Origin: an uncultured Chlamydiae bacterium | GTDB taxonomy: Bacteria; Chlamydiota; Chlamydiia; Chlamydiales; Rhabdochlamydiaceae | DNA: 13,602 nucleotides | Reading direction: 5' to 3' | Assembly: GCA_945957075.1 (NCBI GenBank) | Contig: CAMFJP010000022.1 | Span: 1 to 13,602, forward strand | In this document: positions 6,014 through 11,646 of the stretch, piece after piece | Position numbering within the stretch: position 1 is the first letter of the stretch | How the letters are laid out: every line of letters begins with the position of its first letter | Made by a program: the position numbers and the translations under genes | The notes under the pieces: model-generated | Told to the model about the DNA's origin: nothing | Databases searched by the model: none | Seen by the model: only the letters and a program-made list of their open reading frames with translations

Positions 6014-7074
6014 AAATATCCTTTTGCATGTAATAACTCTGCATTCAAAATACCCCCAAGCGCTGCACCCCTTAGAGTATTATGAGAGAGTGCAACAAAC
6101 CTTCCATCAAATATAGGACAGGGACGGAGTCTACCGACGGTAACACTCATTCCTCTATCGCGATCCCGATCCAAAAGAGGCTGTGGACGGTCTTTTTCCA
6201 ATGTATAAAAGATAGGGTGTGCAGGAGCAGAGTGCAGCCTAAGCTCTTGAGGCTCGGCTGTAAATCCATTCCATAGATCTTGAATCTCTTCTAGCCGCGG
6301 TTTTTTCTTGCATCCAAAACAGACACATACTGTATGGCCATGACGAACCGGAACACGATTACAATGCGCAGAAATTGCAATATCTTGCGCATGCAGCACG
6401 CGTCCTTCGACAATAGAGCCCAAAATTTTCAACGGCTCCTGCTCAGATTTTTCCTCTTCGCCACTAATATAGGGAATAACGTTGTCCATAATATCTAAAG
6501 AAGAAATGCCTGGGTAACCAGCGCCGCTAATAGCCTGCATCGTTGTGATAACAAGTTTTGTAATGCCATAGACTTGGTGTATCGGAAATAAAGGAATTAA
6601 ATAACTCTGCAGCGAACAGTTGGGCTTTGCTACAATAAACCCGCCATTTCTATATTTTTTCTGAAAATCGATTAGCTTGATATGCTCTGGATTCACTTCG
6701 GGGATCAAAAGAGGAACATCCTCATCCATGCGATGAGCTGCTGTATTGGAGACAACCGCAAGCCCCGATTCTGCATAAAGCCTCTCATAGATTGTAGCGG
6801 TTTGGGTATCCACAGCTGAAAATACACAACGGGCCAAAGATTTGGCATGAGCTATATCATCCATACTACGGACAGGAAGGTCTAAAATGGCTTGTGGCAT
6901 CCCCTCTAAAGACATCCCCTTAGCCCGAAGAGCCGCCCCATAACTCTTAAAAGCCGATTGCTGTGACCCTGCAATAAAAACAACCTCAAACAGAGGATGA
7001 GCGCTTAAAAGTTGGACATAACTTTGCCCTACCATACCTGTTGCCCCAAGGACACCAACTGGAATTTTTTTCAT
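6010..7074 (-). CDS. asd: Aspartate-semialdehyde dehydrogenase (archaeal/fungal-type)
   Basis: A 354-residue enzyme making aspartate-4-semialdehyde from aspartyl phosphate, the substrate of the neighbouring DapA. The NADP-binding GVLGATGMVGQ is at 7-17, SAVDTQTA near 86-93, and the catalytic Cys153 in AKPNCSLQSYLIPLFP. AISGAGYPG is at 181-189, and the second catalytic residue is His247 in NRVPVRHGHTVCV. The NRVPV-GHT arrangement and PNCSL.S place it in the branch found in archaea, fungi and chlamydiae rather than the classic E. coli branch. AAGG lies 8-9 nt before the ATG, and the dapA stop is only 9 nt upstream of the start. The asd stop overlaps the dapL start. Confidence 0.94.
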   Translation of the reverse strand: MKKIPVGVLGATGMVGQSYVQLLSAHPLFEVVFIAGSQQSAFKSYGAALRAKGMSLEGMPQAILDLPVRSMDDIAHAKSLARCVFSAVDTQTATIYERLYAESGLAVVSNTAAHRMDEDVPLLIPEVNPEHIKLIDFQKKYRNGGFIVAKPNCSLQSYLIPLFPIHQVYGITKLVITTMQAISGAGYPGISSLDIMDNVIPYISGEEEKSEQEPLKILGSIVEGRVLHAQDIAISAHCNRVPVRHGHTVCVCFGCKKKPRLEEIQDLWNGFTAEPQELRLHSAPAHPIFYTLEKDRPQPLLDRDRDRGMSVTVGRLRPCPIFDGRFVALSHNTLRGAALGGILNAELLHAKGYL

Positions 7075-7083
7075 ATAGAAGCC

Positions 7084-7986
7084 TTATAATACATTTGAGG
7101 AGCATGCAAGCCCCATTTGCAAAAGAAGCTCGGCAAGCTTATCTTGATTTTCTGTTTTCATTGCACAAAGAGGCAATCTACAAGGTCCAGCTGGCAAGCC
7201 ACATAAACGCATTGCAGATTTAATAGGCGTTGGGTTCACTTCAATAAAAGCCATTTTCATTAATGAAAACAAGGTATTGTGAATAGAGCGGGCCCCTAAA
7301 AAGTCCCCATTTAGAGCCATTGCCACAAGATCAATAAGAGGCTTTGGAACAAGATTACTAATTACAGAAATAACGCCATGTGCCCCCAAAGAGAGAGCTG
7401 GCAGGGTCATGCCATCGTCCCCGCTAAGGACTGAAAATCCAGGGTAGCGGGCGCATACTGTATGTATCACATCTGCAATATGCAGCATATTACCAGAGGC
7501 CTCCTTAACACCAACGATAGAAGTAAGCTGCGCTAGTTTGAGAAGCGTTGCCACCTCAATATTTACCCCTGTTCTACCGGGATTATTATATACAATCACA
7601 GGGATATCTACAGAAGATACGATCTTTTCAAAATGCAGGTAAATTCCCTCTTGATTTGGTTTATTATAATAAGGGGTCACAACAAGCGCCATATCAGCGC
7701 CTAAAGCGCGAGCTTGCGCTGTTTTTTCCACAGTCTCTTGCGTAGAAGAACACCCCGTTCCCACAATGACAAGACATCTGCCTTGCACCCTTTCAACTGC
7801 CATTTCGATGATTCTTTTTCGCTCTTCTGGTCTAAGTACCGCCTCCTCACCTGTGGAACCAAGAAAAACAATCCCTGTGATCCCAGCCTCTATCTGTTTT
7901 TCAATGTGATAAGCAAGCCCCTCTTCATCCACCCTATCTTTTATAAACGGCGTCACAATTGCTGTGAATGTCCCCCTTAAAACCAT
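7084..7986 (-). CDS. dapA: 4-hydroxy-tetrahydrodipicolinate synthase
   Basis: A 300-residue TIM-barrel lyase condensing pyruvate with aspartate-semialdehyde, the first committed step to diaminopimelate. Tyr133 and Arg138 are seen in VYNNPGRTG, the Schiff-base Lys161 in VGVKEASGN, the YYNKPNQEG motif at 106-114, and the GSTGEEAVL loop at 43-51 where the common form is GTTGES (Ser replaces the first Thr). The late motif EVNPTPIKSAM is also present. The length is standard (about 290-300). The start is set by a strong AGGAGG (7995-7990) close to the ATG. It is the first gene of the four-gene operon; lysC and dapB, often clustered with these genes in Chlamydia, are not in this window. Related NanA-type lyases are disfavoured by the operon context. 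Confidence 0.95.
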   Translation of the reverse strand: MVLRGTFTAIVTPFIKDRVDEEGLAYHIEKQIEAGITGIVFLGSTGEEAVLRPEERKRIIEMAVERVQGRCLVIVGTGCSSTQETVEKTAQARALGADMALVVTPYYNKPNQEGIYLHFEKIVSSVDIPVIVYNNPGRTGVNIEVATLLKLAQLTSIVGVKEASGNMLHIADVIHTVCARYPGFSVLSGDDGMTLPALSLGAHGVISVISNLVPKPLIDLVAMALNGDFLGARSIHNTLFSLMKMAFIEVNPTPIKSAMRLCGLPAGPCRLPLCAMKTENQDKLAELLLQMGLACSSNVL

Positions 7987-8023
7987 ATCCCTCCTAGCCA
8001 GTCACAAATTATCTTTCATTAGA

Positions 8024-8053
8024 AGTGTAGCAATCCTGCATAAATAACACCAA
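8024..8053 (-). promoter_or_regulatory. Candidate dapA-operon promoter
   Basis: On the minus strand TTGGTG (8053-8048), an 18-nt spacer and TACACT (8029-8024) with an upstream extended TGC. Transcription would start about 8017, leaving a leader of about 30 nt that carries the AGGAGG site; this is too short for a lysine riboswitch. The -35 hexamer lies inside the palindrome at 8049-8067. Confidence 0.35.
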
Positions 8054-8067
8054 ACGCAGCGTTTGGT
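8049..8067. repeat. 19-bp palindrome between dapA and the FkbM gene
   Basis: ACCAAACGC-A-GCGTTTGGT, with perfect 9-bp arms and a single-base centre. It overlaps the candidate dapA -35 box, so it could be an operator, and its AAACGCAG core recurs in the hairpin at 9146-9180. Confidence 0.6.
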
Positions 8068-8076
8068 ATTTGCAAC

Positions 8077-8125
8077 TAGACATCTTGCATAACTCACTTT
8101 GCTTGGCAGCGCCGCGCTTTTTGGC
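8077..8125 (+). repeat. Diverged copy of the TAGACCTC repeat arm
   Basis: It starts TAGACATCTTGCATAACTC and ends GCGCTTTTTGGC, matching the right arm of the 8970-9137 element (read from 9137 leftwards) over about 49 nt with several substitutions. Weaker similarity (ATAATGGCAGTATGC against GGCAATATGCC) may continue to about 8185. Confidence 0.7.
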
Positions 8126-8213
8126 TCGTGGACAGCGTCAACACCCTAGCTTTCTTGCTAAAAATTTGAAAATAATGGCAGTATGCACATCCTCCAACAA
8201 CAAGGAATCACAT

Positions 8214-8966
8214 ATGAAAACATTTGTATTCGGATGTATATGTCTTAGTGCCGCTTTTTCTTCTCTCTCTGCCATCTACCCACAATATCAAAAACACCCC
8301 CATGAAAAAATAAAAGGAGAGGGCAGCTACCTTTTCTTTAAAAAGAAAATCAACAAAAAAAAAGTAAAAACCATCTTCGAAATTGGCAGTCGAGACGCGA
8401 AAGATGCGATCGAATTAAGCGATCGTTTTCAATGCCATGTTTTTGCATTTGAATGCAACCCAGATGCAATTGCACTATGCAAAAAAAACATCGGCTCTAA
8501 TCCGAACGTAACCCTTGTCCCTATGGGCGTATGGGATACCTCTGGGGAACTTGCTTTTTATAGGGTTCTAGACGGGAACATAGGCGCCTCCTCCTTTTTT
8601 GAATTTAATCCAGAAGCAAAAAATTATCCCGACATTCTAGAAGAGGGTCTTGTTCAGGAAAAAATTACGGTGCCCGTAATCCGCTTAGACGACTTCTTGA
8701 AAAAACAAGGCATTAGTAATATCGATCTACTATGTATGGATGTGCAAGGGGCTGCCTTTCAAGTCTTAAAAAGCTTGGGAGACAACTTATCCAAAGTAAA
8801 ATATATCATTGTCGAACTAGAAACACATCCTATCTATACAGGAGAAATGCTTTACCAAGACGTCGATCAGTTTTTAACAAAAGCCGGATTTATCCGATCC
8901 TCTGAAGATCTAAATCCAGATGGTCTATTTGGCGATGTTTTATATATTAACAAAACCGCCTTATAA
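8214..8966 (+). CDS. Exported FkbM-family methyltransferase
   Basis: A 250-residue protein from ATG 8214, chosen because AAGGA (8202-8206) sits 7 nt upstream and a signal peptide follows; the longer frame back to 8070 runs through a repeat and is unlikely. Residues 1-20 (MKTFVFGC to SLSA) form a signal peptide. The FkbM domain (PF05050) shows motif I IFEIGSRDAKDA (54-65), VFAFECNPDA (76-85), VTLVPMGVWDTSGELAFY (99-116), VIRLDDFL (155-162) and IDLLCMDVQGAAFQVLKSL (170-188). FkbM enzymes transfer methyl groups from SAM to sugar or polyketide hydroxyls. As with the NanM-type gene, export away from SAM is unexpected. The gene is isolated and bordered by repeats on both sides. Acceptor unknown. 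Confidence 0.88.
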   Translation: MKTFVFGCICLSAAFSSLSAIYPQYQKHPHEKIKGEGSYLFFKKKINKKKVKTIFEIGSRDAKDAIELSDRFQCHVFAFECNPDAIALCKKNIGSNPNVTLVPMGVWDTSGELAFYRVLDGNIGASSFFEFNPEAKNYPDILEEGLVQEKITVPVIRLDDFLKKQGISNIDLLCMDVQGAAFQVLKSLGDNLSKVKYIIVELETHPIYTGEMLYQDVDQFLTKAGFIRSSEDLNPDGLFGDVLYINKTAL

Positions 8967-8969
8967 ATC

Positions 8970-9137
8970 ATTAGACCTCTTGCATAATTCGCTTTGCTTG
9001 GTAACGCTTGTGATTTTTGAGCAGCTTTAAACCCAAATTTCGAGGTAATATGGAGGCATATTGCCGAGAAATTTGGGTTTAAAGCTGCCAAAAAGCGCAG
9101 CGTTACCAAACAAATGGAGTTACGCAAGAGGTCTATT
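8970..9137. mobile_element. 168-bp palindromic MITE-like element, full copy
   Basis: Outer tips are ATTAGACCTCTTGC on the left and GCAAGAGGTCTATT on the right. The outer arms (about 50 nt each) are roughly four-fifths identical as inverted repeats. A perfect 21-bp inverted repeat lies at 9021-9041 and 9068-9088, and a central stem at 9044-9052 with 9057-9065 closes a GAGG loop. The whole sequence folds as one long hairpin. The TA next to the GACCTC tip is compatible with TA target-site insertion as used by IS630/Tc1-like transposases, but no transposase is present. It sits 3 nt after the FkbM stop. Confidence 0.85.
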
Positions 9138-9145
9138 ATTATACA

Positions 9146-9180
9146 AGTACTAAACGCAGTAAATAACTGCGTTTAGTACT
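9146..9180 (-). terminator. Hairpin at the end of the glycosyltransferase-like gene
   Basis: Perfect 14-bp arms AGTACTAAACGCAG / CTGCGTTTAGTACT with the loop TAAATAA. It begins at the TAG stop of the minus-strand gene, and on that strand is followed by TTGTATAAT, a weak T-rich tail. A likely transcription end for 9179-10024, possibly bidirectional. Confidence 0.5.
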
Positions 9181-10024
9181 ACTCCTGTAGTCCCCAGGCC
9201 TCTCTGCCATCTGTATGCCGTATATACCCTCCATCCCAAATTTCCCCATAGAGGTAGGTACCAAAGGGAGCATGCCCGGAGGCTCCCTGCTCTGAGACTG
9301 CCTGTTGAATCGCAGGTTGAAGAAACCACTCCATCGCACCATGCTGGCACATGGGAAGAACAAAGTTAAGGTAATAATCTGTGCGGGCTATATGATCATT
9401 ATCCGACCACCCAAAAGTACGACAAAGAGGAACACAAGATCCTCCCTCTACCACCTCATCAACTGGCCCATCCCACCACCCCGCATAAGCTGTATTATGT
9501 CCAACGTGCAAGCGTACATGTTTAATACCCGGATTTAAAAGCATCGAGGTAATCACACCACCCACATTGAAAGGCCGAGTCAATACAAAATCATGCTGGT
9601 GAATAAAAACAAATGGAGTTGTCACCCGCTTCATCGCCTCAGCAATCGCCCCTGCAAGATGCACCCATTGATCACAAAAAATAAGCTCGGTATTGGCAAA
9701 ATAGGGATCGCTTTCTGTAAGCGCGATGACGTTTTTTTTATATTGCTCATAATCTGCCTCTCTTCTTGTAAACCATGGGTTTATCCCATCAAACACAATG
9801 ATTTTTTTGCAAAGAGCAAAAGCGGGAATTTGAAATAGGCTTTTCTGAGAGGGATAAATATGTTTTGTTGTAGGAATAGAAGGGATCGGATTTGTCGTTG
9901 TAATGACAGTGATCAGTTCTGCAGCCGCCTCATTCCCGAGCATCTGCCGTTCGCATAGAGAGCGCTTTGGGGATTTGCCCATGCAAGGAAGGGTAGCCAA
10001 AACAATAAATAAAAATAATTTCAT
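9179..10024 (-). CDS. Probable exported glycosyltransferase-like protein
   Basis: A 281-residue protein. The first residues MKLFLFIVLATLPCMGKS form a short hydrophobic leader that looks like a signal peptide or an N-terminal anchor. TLPC is not a good lipobox. After it, ELITVITTTNPIPSIP (36-51) and CKKIIVFDGI (72-81) resemble the start of a GT-A nucleotide-sugar fold. TPFVFIHQHDFVLTRPF (136-152) places HQHD where a DxD metal site would be. GWSDNDHIARTDYY (205-218), FGTYLYGEIWDGGYI (254-268) and HTDGR (270-274) are conserved-looking blocks I associate with uncharacterised bacterial glycosyltransferase-like proteins. The start at ATG 10022-10024 lacks a Shine-Dalgarno; alternative ATGs at codons 15 and 29 lack one too. 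The coding call is firm; the enzymatic class is tentative, and acceptor and donor are unknown. It is divergent from the nucleotide transporter. Confidence 0.7.
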   Translation of the reverse strand: MKLFLFIVLATLPCMGKSPKRSLCERQMLGNEAAAELITVITTTNPIPSIPTTKHIYPSQKSLFQIPAFALCKKIIVFDGINPWFTRREADYEQYKKNVIALTESDPYFANTELIFCDQWVHLAGAIAEAMKRVTTPFVFIHQHDFVLTRPFNVGGVITSMLLNPGIKHVRLHVGHNTAYAGWWDGPVDEVVEGGSCVPLCRTFGWSDNDHIARTDYYLNFVLPMCQHGAMEWFLQPAIQQAVSEQGASGHAPFGTYLYGEIWDGGYIRHTDGREAWGLQE

Positions 10025-10042
10025 AATTAACCGATTTTATTT

Positions 10043-10072
10043 TTGTGTTTTAATAATAAAAAAATGTTATAT
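10043..10072 (+). promoter_or_regulatory. Candidate promoter for the nucleotide transporter
   Basis: TTGTGT (10043-10048), an 18-nt spacer and TTATAT (10067-10072). Transcription would start about 10080, just before the GGAGG site (10088-10092). This excludes the upstream in-frame starts at 10043 (TTG) and 10064 (ATG). Confidence 0.4.
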
Positions 10073-10096
10073 ATAAAAATAACAAGCGGAGGATTT

Positions 10097-11485
10097 ATGT
10101 TACGTTTCTTTCAATGGGTCTGTCGATTTAATTTCGGCAATTTCGAAAGAGAAGAGTTTAAAAAGTTTCTCCGCATGGGTCTTATTTTTGCTCTCATCAT
10201 CGGCGTATATTGGACCCTACGCCCCTTAAAAGATGCTATCTTTATCCAACTCGTCGACAAACTCCATTTACCCTATGCAAAAACAGTCTCTGTGCTCGCC
10301 CTTCTTCCTCTTGTTATGTTTTATACTAAGCTTTTAGAAAAAACCTCCCGCGAAAAAATGCTCATTATTCTGCCCTCTTTTTATGGAATCTCAGTGCTTG
10401 TTTTTAGCGCACTTATGAGTATTGCACAAGCCCCTCCTGAGGAATTAGCGCTAAGATCAGCCCCTCAACTGCTTGCAACAAAATGCCTTGGATACCTCTG
10501 GTACCTGTTTGTAGAAAGTTTTGGTTCTCTAGTGGTGGCGCTATTTTGGGCATTTGCAGCCGACTCAACAGACCCGACACAAGCAAAAAGAGGATTTCCC
10601 CTCGTTGTCACAATGGGACAAATTGGAGGGATTATATGCCCTTACGGCATCGGGGGGCTTCCTCACCGTCTTCACCTAACAACAGACACTCTCTCTATGG
10701 TCATTTTAGGCATTCTGATCCTTGCGATTATCCCCCTTGTCCGCTACTTTTTGCGTGCTACCCCAAAAAACCTTTTACAATCCTTCCATGGGAAAAATGA
10801 AAAAGAAGAAGAAAAAAAACAAGAACCTGGCTTTTTAGAGGGTTTAAAGCTAATGCTTAAACACCGCTATCTTATTGGAATCTTTGCTGCGAACTTTATC
10901 TATGAAGTCGTCGTCACGATCTTTGACTTTAATTTTAAAATTGCAGCCGGAGCAGAATACTCTGGTGTTGCTTTAAGCCGCTATCTTAGTCTATATGGCT
11001 CAAGTGTAAATATTGTTTCACTAACCTGCTTGCTTTTAGGGATTAGTAATGTGACCAGATTTCTTGGCATTGGAGTTGCCCTGGCTGCCATGCCCATAAT
11101 TGTAGGCTGTGCTCTATTTGGATTTTTAAGTCTCGATAGTTTAGCGTTCCTTTTTGCTCTTATGGTCGGATCCAAAGCGATTAACTACGCTCTTAACGGG
11201 CCAGCTTTAAAACAGCTTTATATCCCCACAACACCAGATGTTCGTTTTAAAGCGCAAGCATGGATAGAAACCTTTGGATCTAGAGCTTCTAAGGAAACAG
11301 GCTCCCTTTTCAATATGCTACTAGCCCCACTGCAATCTGCTTTTGGAGCCGTCCTTGGCAGAGCGCACTACCTTATGCTGAGCGGAGCCCTTGGGTTCCC
11401 TTTACTTGGCCTTTGGCTTGTTGTTGCCATCTTTCTTGGCAGAACATTTCGTAGAGCCATAGAGAATAAAAAGATGGTCTGCTAA
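10097..11485 (+). CDS. Npt/Tlc-family nucleotide transporter
   Basis: A 462-residue integral membrane protein of the ATP/ADP translocase family (TlcA/Npt, PF03219), which lets intracellular bacteria import or exchange host nucleotides. The ATG at 10097 follows GGAGG at 10088-10092. The N-terminal NFEREEFKKFLRMGLIF, then VYWTLRPLKDAIFI, matches the family's entry into the first membrane helix. About eleven or twelve hydrophobic segments follow, split by a charged loop (KNEKEEEKKQEPG) in the middle. Further family blocks are FWAFAADSTDPTQAKRGFPL, the Gly-rich QIGGIICPYGIGGL, LNGPALKQLYIPTTPDVRFKAQAWIETFGSRASKETGS. The length is somewhat below the roughly 500 residues of characterised Npt1 proteins, so substrate specificity (ATP/ADP antiport, NTP/H+ symport, NAD) cannot be assigned. 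Confidence 0.9.
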   Translation: MLRFFQWVCRFNFGNFEREEFKKFLRMGLIFALIIGVYWTLRPLKDAIFIQLVDKLHLPYAKTVSVLALLPLVMFYTKLLEKTSREKMLIILPSFYGISVLVFSALMSIAQAPPEELALRSAPQLLATKCLGYLWYLFVESFGSLVVALFWAFAADSTDPTQAKRGFPLVVTMGQIGGIICPYGIGGLPHRLHLTTDTLSMVILGILILAIIPLVRYFLRATPKNLLQSFHGKNEKEEEKKQEPGFLEGLKLMLKHRYLIGIFAANFIYEVVVTIFDFNFKIAAGAEYSGVALSRYLSLYGSSVNIVSLTCLLLGISNVTRFLGIGVALAAMPIIVGCALFGFLSLDSLAFLFALMVGSKAINYALNGPALKQLYIPTTPDVRFKAQAWIETFGSRASKETGSLFNMLLAPLQSAFGAVLGRAHYLMLSGALGFPLLGLWLVVAIFLGRTFRRAIENKKMVC

Positions 11486-11486
11486 C

Positions 11487-11499
11487 AGACCTCTTGATG
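11487..11499 (+). repeat. Short repeat tip upstream of the tRNA
   Basis: AGACCTCTTG (11487-11496) is identical to the tip of the palindromic family and is followed by ATGTAAT instead of CATAAT. The AACTCACTTT seen in the 8077 copy also recurs at 11534-11543. It may be a decayed copy; the match is short. Confidence 0.35.
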
Positions 11500-11523
11500 T
11501 AATATTGGCAAAACACATAGAAT
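11494..11523 (+). promoter_or_regulatory. Candidate promoter for tRNA-Leu and lepA
   Basis: TTGATG (11494-11499), an 18-nt spacer and TAGAAT (11518-11523). The start would be about 11530, 15 nt before the tRNA. The -35 box overlaps the repeat tip. Confidence 0.4.
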
Positions 11524-11544
11524 GCTCTGTCATAACTCACTTTT

Positions 11545-11628
11545 GCGAAAGTGGCGGAACTGGCAGACGCACTACCTTGAGGTGGTAGCGAGGGTTTCCT
11601 CTTGGGGGTTCGAATCCCCCCTTTCGCA
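11545..11628 (+). tRNA. tRNA-Leu (anticodon GAG)
   Basis: An 84-nt class II tRNA. The acceptor stem is GCGAAAG (11545-11551) with CTTTCGC (11621-11627), then discriminator A. The anticodon stem CTACC/GGTAG encloses the loop TTGAGGT, with anticodon GAG. A long variable arm (GAGGGTTTCCTC) follows, then the T stem GGGGG/CCCCC (11604-11608, 11616-11620) with the TTCGAAT loop. CCA is not encoded. It reads leucine CUC/CUU codons. The lepA Shine-Dalgarno begins 10 nt after its 3' end. Confidence 0.97.
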
Positions 11629-11646
11629 TACCTAATCGGAGCTGCG

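Noticed and set aside
7987..8020. Lysine riboswitch ahead of dapA
   Set aside because: The leader is only about 30 nt, far too short for the L-box aptamer.
8070..8213. 48-codon N-terminal extension of the FkbM gene
   Set aside because: It is translated repeat sequence; the inner ATG at 8214 has an AAGGA site and begins a signal peptide.
8867..9127. 86-codon open frame on the minus strand
   Set aside because: It is the palindromic element joined to the antisense of the FkbM gene end, with no ribosome-binding site or family resemblance.
3798..9137. CRISPR array from recurring repeat units
   Set aside because: The copies are few, in both orientations, kilobases apart and palindromic, with no regular spacers.
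10043..10096. TTG or ATG starts upstream of the nucleotide transporter
   Set aside because: They overlap the promoter and lack a Shine-Dalgarno, whereas ATG 10097 follows GGAGG.
11602..11646. 15-codon upstream extension of lepA
   Set aside because: It would start inside the tRNA; the ATG at 11647 gives the normal LepA N-terminus and has GGAG upstream.
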